DNA of 64,000 nt. It comes from Anderseniella sp. Its GTDB lineage: Bacteria; Pseudomonadota; Alphaproteobacteria; Rhizobiales; Aestuariivirgaceae. Location: NCBI GenBank assembly GCA_030626025.1, contig DAOUPT010000012.1:1-64000 (forward strand), read 5' to 3'. The notes under the pieces are model-generated. The model was not told where the DNA came from. It worked only from the letters and a program-made list of their open reading frames with translations, and searched no databases. Below, piece after piece: positions 8,448 through 17,362 of this stretch. The translations under genes and the position numbers were made by a program. Each line of letters opens with the position of its first letter. Positions within the stretch are counted from its first letter, which is position 1.

Positions 8448-10928
8448 ATGGAACAAAACAGTGCTCCTCTCGAATTACGTCAATGCGAGCAGGATTTAAA
8501 ACTGGCTGAAGAACGTTTGCAAACGATAAGTATGCAAACTGACAGTTGGCTGTGGGAAACAGATGAAAACCACATTTGTAGCTACTTTAGCGATAATCTG
8601 GAAATTCAAACCGGTTTGAGAAAGGTTGATTTGATCGGTACCAGCCGACTTGAAGCCGCCTTGCAAAATAATGATCTCAATTGGCAGAAACACGGTCAGG
8701 ACATCGCTAAACTTCGCCCCTTTAAGGATTTCAGATACATTCAAAAAACGTTAGACGGAGAAGATCGTCATATTATAGCAACAGGTTGGCCATTATTCGC
8801 TGACGATGGCACGTTTTCGGGCTATCGGGGCACTGCATGGGACGAAACACAGGACGTGTTGTTCGGGCGACGTCAGATTGAAAAAGAAGAAAGTCTGTTG
8901 GCCGAAATCGAGAGCCAGCGGGCCAATCTGGAAACTGTTCTGGAAAACCTGACACAGTCGGTGATGTGGTTCGACAAATATGGTGTCATTCGCTTGAACA
9001 ATGCCCAGACATCCAAAATGCTCGGCTTTAGTGACCAAGAATACAGTAATGTACACTCGATAAGGGACCATTTAAAGCTCATGGCCGAGCGAGGCGATTT
9101 CGGTGACGTCGATGTTAAAGTCGAGGTGGAAAATCGCTTTCAGCGCCTGTGCGGTGAACAAGAAGGGGCTAGTTCCTACCGCATCCACCTTAAAGCCAGC
9201 GACCGTTACCTTGATGTCGGATTGAGCCCCTTAGCAGATGGCAGCCGCATTCTGACCCACACCGATGTCACTGCAGAAGCAAAAAAGGATCGTGAACTGA
9301 GTGACCGCGAAGCGATGCTTTCCACCGTTATTGATAATGTTGATTACGGCATCTTGTTTATGGACGAAAATCTGAACTGCGATGTGGTCAATGCCCGCTT
9401 CGGCGAAATGTGGGGAATGGGCGACGAACTCATCAACAGCAAACCAACCTTCGTTGAGCTTATGGAGTTTAACCGCCATACGGGGCTATATGATGTAAAT
9501 GGCCACGACGACGATGACTGGAATGACTATGTGAAAGTCAGGCTCAACGTTATTCAAAGCGCCGACACCGGCACAATAGAAATTGCCCGTGCGGATGGTC
9601 GCTATTTCAAATTCTCTACCGTCAGTCTGGCCGGTGGCAAGCGTATGGCAACATATTTTGACATTACCGAGATCAAGGAAATGGAACTGGCTTTGCGTGA
9701 AGCCAATGAAGATCTCGAGTACAGGTTACAACAGCTAAATCAGCGCGAAGCCGTTCTTGAATCGCTGATAAACAATATCGATTACGGCACCCTTGTTCTC
9801 GACCGGGATCAAAAAGTGGAACTGGCCAACAAAAAGTTCCGTCAGCTGATGAGTATCGATGCCCCGTTCTTGCAAAACGCGCCCTCAATGCGTGATGTAC
9901 TTGACCGGATGTTTGAAAACAAATGCACCGGTCTGGTCAGCGGTAACCGTTCCGAGTGGCCTGATTACAGAGCCAGCGTTCTTGAGCAAATTCAGCAAGG
10001 ACATTTCCTGACCGCCGAGCGCCAGCGCCAGGATGGAAAAACCATTCTCAGTTCATGTATGACCTTGCCGGGCGGGCGGCGACTGGTCACCTATTTCGAT
10101 ATGACCGAGCATAAAGATCGCGAAGAGAAACTCGAAGCCATGCAAAACGACCTGGCTCAGGCCAACCAATTGCTTGAAAAGCGGGTTGAGCAGCGCACTC
10201 AGGAACTGCGCACAATGCAATCAACGCTGGTCAAGAAAGAGCGGCAGGCTTTGCTCGGTGATCTGGTTGCCAGTCTCTGTCATGAACTACGCAATCCGCT
10301 CAATGCGCTCAATACCTCCCTGTTCCTTATTCGCCGCAAGGTGGAAGGGGACTTTCCGGCCTTGACCAAAGCATTTGACCGATCTGATCGCACCATTGTG
10401 CGCTGCACCAACATTCTAAATGATCTGTATGATTACGCCCTCGTTGATGACTTGCACAAAGAGCTGACCAAGATGGGGCCCTGGATAGAGCAGGTGGTGG
10501 CGCAGGTGAAAATTCCACAGGCATTTGAGGTGGAACTGGATATTGATCCTGACCTGCCCGATTGCGAACTCGATCCGAAACAGCTGGGTGGTGCAATCGG
10601 AAAAATTATTACCAATGCCGCTCAGGCAATCGCTGACCATCATGACCCGAAAGCCGATCCAAAAATAGCGGTTTACGTTGGTGACTGTGGTGACCTGATA
10701 GAGATCATCGTTACCGATAACGGCCCTGGCATGTCCGAAGATATTTTTGCCAGAGCGCTGGAACCCTTGTATTCGACCCGTGGTTTTGGTGTCGGTCTCG
10801 GCTTGCCAATCGCCGAACAGATTGTCAGTCGCCATGGTGGCCAGATCAGGTTGTTAACTCAAGAAGGTGCCGGTACCACAGTAACCATCTGGCTACCAAC
10901 ATCCAAACATCAACTAGAAGCGGCCTAG
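8448..10928 (+). CDS. Soluble multi-PAS sensor histidine kinase
   Basis: An 826-residue cytoplasmic kinase without any membrane segment. Four PAS-type domains can be placed at about residues 15-140, 160-280, 289-410 and 434-560; the second to fourth share a repeated opening (LENLTQSVMWFD, IDNVDYGILFMD, INNIDYGTLVLD), suggesting internal duplication. A coiled coil (about 560-600) leads to the HisKA domain with His612 in SLCHELRNPLNA, then an ATPase domain with DNGPGMS and GVGLGLPIAEQ. No response regulator gene is adjacent, so it is an orphan. It is divergent from glnB; whether it reports on nitrogen or redox state is not visible in the sequence. Confidence 0.9.
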   Translation: MEQNSAPLELRQCEQDLKLAEERLQTISMQTDSWLWETDENHICSYFSDNLEIQTGLRKVDLIGTSRLEAALQNNDLNWQKHGQDIAKLRPFKDFRYIQKTLDGEDRHIIATGWPLFADDGTFSGYRGTAWDETQDVLFGRRQIEKEESLLAEIESQRANLETVLENLTQSVMWFDKYGVIRLNNAQTSKMLGFSDQEYSNVHSIRDHLKLMAERGDFGDVDVKVEVENRFQRLCGEQEGASSYRIHLKASDRYLDVGLSPLADGSRILTHTDVTAEAKKDRELSDREAMLSTVIDNVDYGILFMDENLNCDVVNARFGEMWGMGDELINSKPTFVELMEFNRHTGLYDVNGHDDDDWNDYVKVRLNVIQSADTGTIEIARADGRYFKFSTVSLAGGKRMATYFDITEIKEMELALREANEDLEYRLQQLNQREAVLESLINNIDYGTLVLDRDQKVELANKKFRQLMSIDAPFLQNAPSMRDVLDRMFENKCTGLVSGNRSEWPDYRASVLEQIQQGHFLTAERQRQDGKTILSSCMTLPGGRRLVTYFDMTEHKDREEKLEAMQNDLAQANQLLEKRVEQRTQELRTMQSTLVKKERQALLGDLVASLCHELRNPLNALNTSLFLIRRKVEGDFPALTKAFDRSDRTIVRCTNILNDLYDYALVDDLHKELTKMGPWIEQVVAQVKIPQAFEVELDIDPDLPDCELDPKQLGGAIGKIITNAAQAIADHHDPKADPKIAVYVGDCGDLIEIIVTDNGPGMSEDIFARALEPLYSTRGFGVGLGLPIAEQIVSRHGGQIRLLTQEGAGTTVTIWLPTSKHQLEAA

Positions 10929-10951
10929 GCGACTATACCTCTTGTTCGGCA

Positions 10952-10972
10952 TCCTCGGGCCAAACCCGAGGA
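10952..10972. repeat. Dispersed-type palindrome in the convergent gap
   Basis: TCCTCGGG and CCCGAGGA form a perfect 8-bp stem around CCAAA between the kinase and tig genes, which converge here. No T-run follows on either strand. The shape resembles the short CCTCGGG...CCCGAGG palindromes scattered between genes in many alphaproteobacteria. It may serve as a bidirectional transcript end. No other copy was noticed in the window. Confidence 0.55.
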
Positions 10973-11005
10973 CGACATGTGTGGTGCGATTTCCAGTCTT
11001 GCTGT

Positions 11006-12445
11006 TTATTTCTTCGCTGCTTTTTTAGCTGGCTTCTTGGCCGCTTTCTTGGCAGGTTTTTTTGCAGCTTTTTTCTTCTTGGGCGCTTCGTCTTCGTCGT
11101 TATCTGCAAGGATCGTCATCATTTCGTCGCGGCTGACTTTCTTTTCAGGAAGCTCGGCATTTGAAACAATGTGATCAACAACTTTTTGCTCAAAAATCGG
11201 TCCGCGAAGTTCCATCATCGCTTCGGGTGTTTTCTTGTAAAATTCAAACACCTGCTGTTCTTGACCCGGGAATTGACGAGCCTTGTCCATCAAAGCGGTC
11301 TCAAGTTCCTGTTCTTCAATGGTTACCTTGGCATCTTCGCCAATAGTGCCCAGAACAAGACCCAGACGAACCCGGCGTTCAGCGATCGCACGGTATTCTT
11401 CTTTTGCTTTTTCTTCGGTTGTGTCTTCATCTTCAAACGAACGCTTTTCAGATTCCATTTGCTGCTCAAGCGTTTGCCAGATTTGCTCAAATTCGCCGTC
11501 AACCAGCTTGCCCGGCAAGTCGAACTTGTACTCGCCATCAAGGAAGTCCAGAACATCGCGCTTGAGTTTGGCATTGCTCATTTCGCCAAATTCTTCGTCG
11601 ATCCGCCCGGAAATTGTTTCACGCAATTTATCAAGACTGTCGAGACCGAGGTTCTTGGCAAACTCATCATCCATCGCCACATCTTTGGGTTCAGAAACCT
11701 GAGATACAGTGACGGTGAATTCGGCGTCTTTACCGGCCAGTTTTTCAGCCTGATAATCTTCAGGGAAGGTTACCTTGATGATGGTTTCATCACCCTTGGC
11801 CACACCAACCAGTTGTTCTTCAAAACCGGGGATAAAGCTGTTGGAACCAAGCACCAGCGGCACATCTTCGGCACCACCACCTTCAAATTCTTCGCCATCA
11901 ACCCGGCCAACAAAGGAAATAGTGACCTGATCACCATCCACAGCTTTGCCGCCTTTGTCTTCGGCCTCAAAGTCTTTGTACTGTGATGACAGGTTGACCA
12001 GCGCCTCATCAATGTGATTGTCTTCAACTTCAACCACATATTTGTCGATTTTCAGATTGGAGAAATCCTTGATCGCAATGTCAGGGACAATCTCAAAAGT
12101 CAGCGAGTATTCCAGATCGGCTGTGCCATCAATGATCTTGTTGATCTCGTCCTGATCTTCGGTCAGGGCGATTTCAGGTTGATAGGCTGGTTTCAGCTTG
12201 CGTTCTTCCAGCGCCTGTCCGGTGCTTGTTTCAATTGAAGCCTGAATAACCTCGGCCATAACCGCTTTGCCATGAACTTTTCTGAGGTGAGAGACCGGCA
12301 CTTTACCGGGACGAAAGCCGGGAATATTGGCAGTGCGGGCAAATTCTGCCAGCTTGTCAGCCAGACCCTGCTCAAGGGTTGTTGCAGGTACAACAACTTT
12401 CAGCTCGCGTTTCAGGCCCTCATTGAGCGTTTCGGTGACTTCCAT
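11006..12445 (-). CDS. tig: Trigger factor
   Basis: A 479-residue ribosome-bound chaperone and peptidyl-prolyl isomerase. The ribosome-binding segment is present near residues 42-50 (NIPGFRPGKVP, with the GFRxGKxP signature), then the FKBP-like domain (about 155-240) and the helical chaperone domain. The last 25 or so residues are almost only lysine, alanine and proline, in AAKKPAKK-type repeats, a histone-H1-like basic tail beyond the usual end of the protein. It heads the conserved tig, clpP, clpX block but is transcribed away from it, with tRNA-Leu between. The basic tail might aid RNA or ribosome contact (inference). Confidence 0.97.
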   Translation of the reverse strand: MEVTETLNEGLKRELKVVVPATTLEQGLADKLAEFARTANIPGFRPGKVPVSHLRKVHGKAVMAEVIQASIETSTGQALEERKLKPAYQPEIALTEDQDEINKIIDGTADLEYSLTFEIVPDIAIKDFSNLKIDKYVVEVEDNHIDEALVNLSSQYKDFEAEDKGGKAVDGDQVTISFVGRVDGEEFEGGGAEDVPLVLGSNSFIPGFEEQLVGVAKGDETIIKVTFPEDYQAEKLAGKDAEFTVTVSQVSEPKDVAMDDEFAKNLGLDSLDKLRETISGRIDEEFGEMSNAKLKRDVLDFLDGEYKFDLPGKLVDGEFEQIWQTLEQQMESEKRSFEDEDTTEEKAKEEYRAIAERRVRLGLVLGTIGEDAKVTIEEQELETALMDKARQFPGQEQQVFEFYKKTPEAMMELRGPIFEQKVVDHIVSNAELPEKKVSRDEMMTILADNDEDEAPKKKKAAKKPAKKAAKKPAKKAAKK

Positions 12446-12539
12446 CTCGACAATTCCTTACATCGATGCCCTTGAAACACTTGAAACAAGCGGCATTATA
12501 AAATTTCTTAAATCAGATCAGCCTCATTCAAAGTCAATC

Positions 12540-12624
12540 TGGTGCGGGTAGAGGGACTTGAACCCCCACGACTCTCGCCACTAGAACCTAAATCTAGCGT
12601 GTCTACCAATTCCACCATACCCGC
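12540..12624 (-). tRNA. tRNA-Leu (TAG anticodon)
   Basis: On the minus strand the molecule begins GCGGGTA and ends TACCCGC plus an encoded ACCA end. The anticodon stem CTAGA/TCTAG encloses a loop with TAG, reading CUA codons. It has a long variable arm as expected for a class II tRNA and the T-loop GGTTCAAGTCC. Length is 85 nt including CCA. Confidence 0.95.
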
Positions 12625-12723
12625 ATATCACAGATCAACCGGAAGAAACCGGTAAATACAGCATAAAACTTATGAATCGGTCGCTTCTATAGCAAAGCCT
12701 ATCGCGACTTACCAGCCCACAAT

Positions 12724-13131
12724 TCAGCTATTTTGATTTGTTGCGGCATTGCTCTGGTCCTGTGTGGCAACTTCTAGCAAATTCCCGTCCGGATCACGGA
12801 AGTAAATCGAGGTGATCGGACCGGTTGCCCCAGTGCGCGCAACCGGACCTTCAATAATATCAACACCGGCTTGCTTGAGAGTGTTTTCAGCCACCGCGAG
12901 GTCATAAACGATAAAGCACAAATCCCCTGAACCGGCGGTGGCCAAACGTGCTTTTGGCTCAAACTCTTTACCGGTCTCGTGCAGATTGATTTTCTGGTTG
13001 CCAAATTTCAATGCAACCCGGCCCGGGGCAAATGTTTCTCGCTCCATTCCAAGTACTGTCTCGTAAAATCGGCAGGTTGCCTGGACAGAAGCGACAGTCA
13101 AAACCATGTGATCAAGCCCCAAAACCCGCAT
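12724..13131 (-). CDS. VOC-superfamily (glyoxalase-fold) protein
   Basis: A 135-residue single-unit VOC protein. It begins LDHMVLTVASVQATCRFYETVLGM and ends YFRDPDGNLLEVA, the two halves of the beta-alpha-beta-beta-beta fold, with putative metal ligands His8, a His in INLHE and a Glu in NLLEV. Such proteins include lyases, dioxygenases and resistance proteins; the closest look is to the short GLOD5-like proteins of unknown substrate. It lies between tRNA-Leu and clpP and is transcribed opposite to clpP. Confidence 0.85.
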   Translation of the reverse strand: MRVLGLDHMVLTVASVQATCRFYETVLGMERETFAPGRVALKFGNQKINLHETGKEFEPKARLATAGSGDLCFIVYDLAVAENTLKQAGVDIIEGPVARTGATGPITSIYFRDPDGNLLEVATQDQSNAATNQNS

Positions 13132-13271
13132 TTAATTATCTCCAATCTGCGAATATCTGCCTCTTGCATAGTGCCATATGGAAACCTTATGTAAAGGAAC
13201 AGCAATTTATATGATTCTTTATGCTTTTAAGCCAATATACTGATTTACACTGAATTTCACAAAGGCCTCCC

Positions 13272-13922
13272 ATGCAAGACCCAATTGACACATATATGAA
13301 CCTTGTTCCCATGGTTGTGGAACAAACAGCCCGGGGCGAACGCTCTTTTGATATTTTTTCCCGTTTGCTGCGCGAGCGCATTGTTTTCGTGACCGGCCCG
13401 GTTGAAGATCACATGTCAACACTGGTCGTTGCCCAGTTGCTGTTTCTGGAAGCTGACAATCCGAAAAAAGAAATTTCCATGTACATCAACTCGCCCGGCG
13501 GGGTTGTTACATCGGGGATGGCGATTTATGACACCATGCAATTTATCAAACCGGCTGTTTCAACCACAGTAATCGGTCAGGCCGCCTCTATGGGCTCATT
13601 GTTACTGGCTGGCGGTGAACAAGGTCTTCGTTTTGCTTTGGAGCACGCCCGGGTAATGGTGCATCAGCCGTCCGGCGGTTTTCAAGGGCAGGCGTCCGAT
13701 ATTGAGCGCCACGCGGCAGAAATCATTGATCTGCGCAGCCGTCTCAATCAGGTTTATGTAAAACATACAGGGCAAAAACTCTCAGTGATTGAAAAAGCGC
13801 TGGAACGGGACACATTCATGACGGCACAAGGTGCAAAAGACTTTGGTCTGGTCGACAAGGTTGTTCAAAAACGTCCCGATACCGGTGAATCAGATGATAA
13901 AAAAGATGGTGATAAAAAGTAA
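13272..13922 (+). CDS. clpP: ATP-dependent Clp protease proteolytic subunit
   Basis: A 216-residue serine peptidase that forms the double-heptamer chamber fed by ClpX or ClpA. The catalytic triad is visible: Ser106 in GQAASMGS, His131 in VMVHQPSGG and Asp180 in LERDTF. The N-terminus [18 protein letters not shown] is typical of the alphaproteobacterial enzyme with a short propeptide. AAAGG lies a few bases before the ATG. It is followed by clpX on the same strand after 195 bases, so clpX may have its own promoter as well. Confidence 0.97.
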   Translation: MQDPIDTYMNLVPMVVEQTARGERSFDIFSRLLRERIVFVTGPVEDHMSTLVVAQLLFLEADNPKKEISMYINSPGGVVTSGMAIYDTMQFIKPAVSTTVIGQAASMGSLLLAGGEQGLRFALEHARVMVHQPSGGFQGQASDIERHAAEIIDLRSRLNQVYVKHTGQKLSVIEKALERDTFMTAQGAKDFGLVDKVVQKRPDTGESDDKKDGDKK

Positions 13923-14117
13923 TCAAGCCGGTATTTGCCGCAATAACCAACGGTTTTTTGAACAAGGTGCGTCTAATCAATCCTTGATTAACTATCCACT
14001 GGCATGCTGTGGTATAAAATGAAACAATGGTATACCCGTTTCAGGCATGGTTTTTGCTTTCAGAACTGACTGACAGCAAGGCAAGTGCCGGAAACAAACA
14101 CTTTGAAGGAGACCCCC

Positions 14118-15398
14118 GTGAGCAAGTCTGATGGGAATGATAGCAAAAACACTCTGTATTGCTCTTTTTGCGGCAAAAGCCAGCACGAAGTACGCAAACT
14201 GATTGCCGGACCAACTGTATTCATCTGTGATGAATGTGTTGAACTGTGTATGGACATCATCCGTGAGGAAAACAAATCCTCGCTGGTTAAATCCACCGAG
14301 GGTGTGCCAACCCCGCAGGAAATCTGCGATGTGCTCAATGATTACGTTATCGGCCAGTCCAAAGCCAAGCGGGTTTTGTCTGTCGCGGTCCACAATCACT
14401 ACAAGCGTTTGAACCATGCGGCCAAAAACGATGATGTGGAATTGTCAAAATCCAACATCATGCTGGTTGGACCAACCGGTTGCGGTAAAACCCTTCTGGC
14501 CCAGACACTGGCCCGCATTCTTGATGTGCCGTTCACCATGGCCGATGCCACCACGCTGACAGAAGCTGGTTATGTCGGCGAAGACGTTGAAAACATCATT
14601 CTCAAATTGCTGCAGGCTGCCGATTATAATGTTGAGCGGGCTCAACGCGGCATCATCTACATTGATGAAGTCGATAAAATTTCCCGTAAATCTGAAAATC
14701 CGTCAATTACCCGCGATGTTTCAGGTGAGGGGGTTCAGCAGGCCCTGTTGAAAGTTATGGAAGGCACCGTTGCTTCGGTTCCTCCACAGGGCGGTCGCAA
14801 ACACCCGCAGCAGGAGTTTTTGCAGGTCGATACCACCAACATCCTGTTTGTTCTTGGCGGCGCCTTTGCCGGTCTTGAAAAAATCATTTCTGAACGTGGC
14901 GACAAGTCCGGTATCGGCTTTGGTGCCGAAGTTAAAGATGTCGAACAGCGCGGCACCGGTGAGTTGCTAAAGGAACTTGAGCCTGAAGACTTGTTGCGTT
15001 TTGGATTGATCCCTGAATTTGTCGGTCGTGTGCCGGTTATCGCCACCCTCGAAGATCTTGATGAAGAAGCTTTGGTGACAATTCTGACCGAACCGAAAAA
15101 CGCTCTGGTTAAACAATACCAGCGCCTGTTCGAGATGGAAGATACCAAACTGACCATCAAGGAAGATGCACTGGTTGGCATTGCCAAAAAAGCCATCGCC
15201 CGCAAAACCGGAGCCCGTGGTCTGCGTTCAATTCTCGAAGGCATTTTGCTCGACACCATGTTCGACCTGCCGGGTATGGACAACGTCGAAGAAGTCGTAA
15301 TCACCAAGGAAGTCGTCGAAGGCGCTGGCCAACCCTTGCTGATTTATGCTGACAAGGACGAAGACGACAAGAAAAAAGCAGCCCCGGTTTCAGCCTAA
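14118..15398 (+). CDS. clpX: Clp protease ATP-binding subunit ClpX
   Basis: A 426-residue AAA+ unfoldase. The N-terminal zinc-binding domain ([11 protein letters not shown]...[10 protein letters not shown]) recruits substrates; Walker A GPTGCGKT, Walker [10 protein letters not shown] and the pore-loop [11 protein letters not shown] region follow. The GTG at 14118 is chosen because AAGGAG (14106-14111) sits six bases upstream and the protein then begins [19 protein letters not shown] like its relatives; an upstream GTG at 14085 would add unrelated residues. It works with ClpP. In many alphaproteobacteria lon follows directly; here about 20 kb separates them. Confidence 0.97.
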   Translation: MSKSDGNDSKNTLYCSFCGKSQHEVRKLIAGPTVFICDECVELCMDIIREENKSSLVKSTEGVPTPQEICDVLNDYVIGQSKAKRVLSVAVHNHYKRLNHAAKNDDVELSKSNIMLVGPTGCGKTLLAQTLARILDVPFTMADATTLTEAGYVGEDVENIILKLLQAADYNVERAQRGIIYIDEVDKISRKSENPSITRDVSGEGVQQALLKVMEGTVASVPPQGGRKHPQQEFLQVDTTNILFVLGGAFAGLEKIISERGDKSGIGFGAEVKDVEQRGTGELLKELEPEDLLRFGLIPEFVGRVPVIATLEDLDEEALVTILTEPKNALVKQYQRLFEMEDTKLTIKEDALVGIAKKAIARKTGARGLRSILEGILLDTMFDLPGMDNVEEVVITKEVVEGAGQPLLIYADKDEDDKKKAAPVSA

Positions 15399-15427
15399 CG
15401 CGTGTAGCATCTGGCAGGAAACCAGCC

Positions 15428-15910
15428 ATGTCCAGCAATCAAACCTCCTGGCAGGGGATAGTAACCCATTTGCATTTGACCGAACGTGGCTCAATGCCGA
15501 TGACAAGTCGAGATCAAATGTCCCTGATTGCCGGTGTGGGTATTGAAGGTGACCGTTATGCCACCGAACAGGGTTTTTACTCAGACCGGCCCGAGCCAGG
15601 CAGGCAAATCACCTTGTTTGAAATCGAAACGCTGGAAGCTTTAAAGCGTGATCACGACGTCGAGCTGACACCTGATGAGCACCGCAGAAATGTAACCGTG
15701 CAGGGTGTGCCGCTAAATCATCTGGTCGGCCGCCGGTTTAAAGTTGGCGACTGCGTGCTTGAGGCAACCCGCCTCAGTACGCCTTGCAAACACATCGAAG
15801 ATATCACCGGCAAAACCATCTCGCGTTGGCTGATTAACCGCAGCGGCTTAAACTGTATCATTGTCTCTGGCGGCCAGATCAAAATCGGCGACGCGGTTCA
15901 ACCAGCATAA
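15428..15910 (+). CDS. MOSC-domain protein
   Basis: A 160-residue protein consisting of one MOSC domain. Recognisable parts are the GIEGDRYATEQGFYS segment, RQITLFEIETLEAL, EHRRNVTVQGV and the conserved Cys120 in STPCKHIE, which in this family is proposed to hold sulfur or molybdenum-cofactor groups. Stand-alone MOSC proteins include YiiM-type N-hydroxylated compound reductases. The ATG lies 30 bases after the clpX stop, so read-through transcription from clpX is possible. Confidence 0.85.
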   Translation: MSSNQTSWQGIVTHLHLTERGSMPMTSRDQMSLIAGVGIEGDRYATEQGFYSDRPEPGRQITLFEIETLEALKRDHDVELTPDEHRRNVTVQGVPLNHLVGRRFKVGDCVLEATRLSTPCKHIEDITGKTISRWLINRSGLNCIIVSGGQIKIGDAVQPA

Positions 15911-15932
15911 ACCCATGCGCAAATTTGCATCT

Positions 15933-16646
15933 TCAGGACGTGCCTATTTCATGCTGAACTTTATCCATATCGGAATACAGCACCATCTTGCCATCGAACT
16001 TTAGCAATCCCTCATCCTGAACACTACGGATCAGACGCGAGATTGACTCCGGTTGAGCACCAAGCAGATCAGCAATCTCCCGGCGCATTATGGGTAATTC
16101 CACAATTGGGTTGCCGTTTTCATCCAGATATCCCAGCCGTTCATACAAAACCATCATCAAATGCAGGAACCTCAGCCGCACGGTCTTGGTTAAACTTCTG
16201 GCATAGTCGCTTTCAGATTCAGACAAGTCTCTGATCGAGTGTTGTAAAAACCTCTCCCCGACCTTCGGGTTGTTGGCCAGCATATCAGAAACAATTGACC
16301 GCTTGAGAAAGCAGACAACGCTGGGGGTCAATATTTCTGCTGACGTTGCATAGGGCTGTTTGCTCAGCAAGGCACCATAACCAACCGTCGTTCCCGTGCC
16401 GCATAACCGAATCAGGGCGGAGTTGCCATCTTCATCAAAATACCGCAAACCGACCAGTCCCGATTGAATGCAATAAACGCCGTCAGCTTCATCGCCTTGA
16501 AGAAAAAGGGTTTCTCCCGGTTCCATCGCGTGGGTTCGTTTGGCCAAATTAAGTGATGCCAGTTGATTTTTATCGAGGTCCCGCCATTCAGTCGTATGGC
16601 GCGTTGGGCAATTGGAGCAATCGTGGGTCGTGTCGCATTGGGACAA
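15933..16646 (-). CDS. Crp/Fnr-family transcription regulator
   Basis: A 237-residue regulator: N-terminal cysteine-rich leader, cyclic-nucleotide-binding-like barrel (about 30-145), dimer helix and winged HTH. The recognition helix QPESISRLIR has the E-xx-SR pattern of FNR, which reads TTGAT-N4-ATCAA. Cys4, Cys10 and Cys13 precede a position where FNR/FixK relatives often carry another Cys but this protein has Trp, so [4Fe-4S] binding is doubtful. Start is TTG at 16646, with AGGA six bases before. An FNR-like box lies about 90 bases upstream, which suggests autoregulation. Confidence 0.88.
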   Translation of the reverse strand: MSQCDTTHDCSNCPTRHTTEWRDLDKNQLASLNLAKRTHAMEPGETLFLQGDEADGVYCIQSGLVGLRYFDEDGNSALIRLCGTGTTVGYGALLSKQPYATSAEILTPSVVCFLKRSIVSDMLANNPKVGERFLQHSIRDLSESESDYARSLTKTVRLRFLHLMMVLYERLGYLDENGNPIVELPIMRREIADLLGAQPESISRLIRSVQDEGLLKFDGKMVLYSDMDKVQHEIGTS

Positions 16647-16736
16647 AGAAAATTCCTAACCGATACTTACAAAACTGATGTTGACTGGTAATTATAACTA
16701 CTAGCTACGCGACGAGTTATAGAAGTTATTACCAGC

Positions 16737-16750
16737 ATGATTTATATCAA
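16737..16750. promoter_or_regulatory. FNR/FixK-type box
   Basis: ATGAT-TTAT-ATCAA matches the FNR consensus TTGAT-N4-ATCAA at nine of ten bases. It lies about 90 bases upstream of the Crp/Fnr gene on its transcribed side and about 120 bases before the small plus-strand ORF. Regulation by the adjacent protein is inference. Confidence 0.55.
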
Positions 16751-16867
16751 GGCGTACTCTACAATCAATTGAGTATTTTATGCAAGCAAGAGCAGGGGTA
16801 AATTTGACCCAGTTGGGAGCTTGTTCTGGAAATTGATAAAAGTGCAGCTTTAAAAGCCGCCCAAAAC

Positions 16868-17026
16868 ATGATTGACCGCTACGGAGATAGCGCTCTGGAA
16901 GAGGTCGACTTACGAATTCTCGAACTTCGGGAGCAACAGCAACCCGAAGCGGTGGAGTTGTGGGAAAACATTCGCGAAACCGTAAAACTCCTTTCCGGCC
17001 CATCAACAGACAAATCTGTGCACTGA
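16868..17026 (+). CDS. Small hypothetical protein
   Basis: A 52-residue frame from ATG 16868, MIDRYGDSALEEVDLRILEL..., ending TGA 17024. The frame is open upstream to 16808 and the upstream codons (EIDKSAALKAAQN) read as natural protein, so the true start may be a non-ATG codon near 16826 or the 5' end may be lost. The pattern of a helix with MI-RYG-A, a second helix and a conserved Trp resembles short alphaproteobacterial proteins of unknown function. No convincing ribosome-binding site was found. Confidence 0.4.
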   Translation: MIDRYGDSALEEVDLRILELREQQQPEAVELWENIRETVKLLSGPSTDKSVH

Positions 17027-17038
17027 AAGTCTGGTAAT

Positions 17039-17107
17039 TTAGATCGTTGCGCGCAGATGATCGATGAAGGCTCTGGTTTTTGCCGGAACATAGGCCCGTG
17101 AGGGATA
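17039..17107 (-). pseudogene. C-terminal remnant of a LysR-type regulator
   Basis: On the minus strand the last codons read YPSRAYVPAKTRAFIDHL plus four residues and TAA, an unmistakable LysR-family C-terminus. Homology stops abruptly near 17107, where an azoreductase remnant begins on the other strand. All of the DNA-binding and most of the effector domain are missing. Confidence 0.75.
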
Positions 17108-17110
17108 CGA

Positions 17111-17341
17111 GCCTACATTTGTCACGTTTACGGGGCTGCCGGTTATCTTAACGGTGGACCTCTGGCAAATTATGACAACATGGCGCCTTATGTTGGCATG
17201 ATCCTGAATTTTATCGGCATTGAGGATGTAAGCTCATTTGCCATCGAAGCAACCACTGCTGATGAGCAAACAATCGCGTTGCAACGTGGTTTGGCAATCA
17301 ATAGTATCACAGAACATTTTGCGGCCCTTAAGCCAGCCTGA
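17111..17341 (+). pseudogene. C-terminal remnant of an FMN-dependent NADH-azoreductase
   Basis: Seventy-six codons then TGA at 17339. The sequence AYICHVYGAAGYLNGGPLAN, then a segment PYVGMILNFIGIEDV, aligns with the end of AzoR-type quinone reductases (the TSRGG...GP...YL..FLGFIGITDV region). No start codon or N-terminal flavin site is present. Together with the LysR tail it looks like the two ends of a divergent lysR/azoR pair after deletion of everything between. The intact SDR gene follows 21 bases later. Confidence 0.7.
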
Positions 17342-17362
17342 TATTTCATTTGGAGAAAATTT

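Noticed and set aside
11171-11986. Long plus-strand frame opposite tig (271 residues)
   Set aside because: It is antisense to the well-supported trigger factor gene and has a phenylalanine-rich, low-complexity composition typical of shadow frames.
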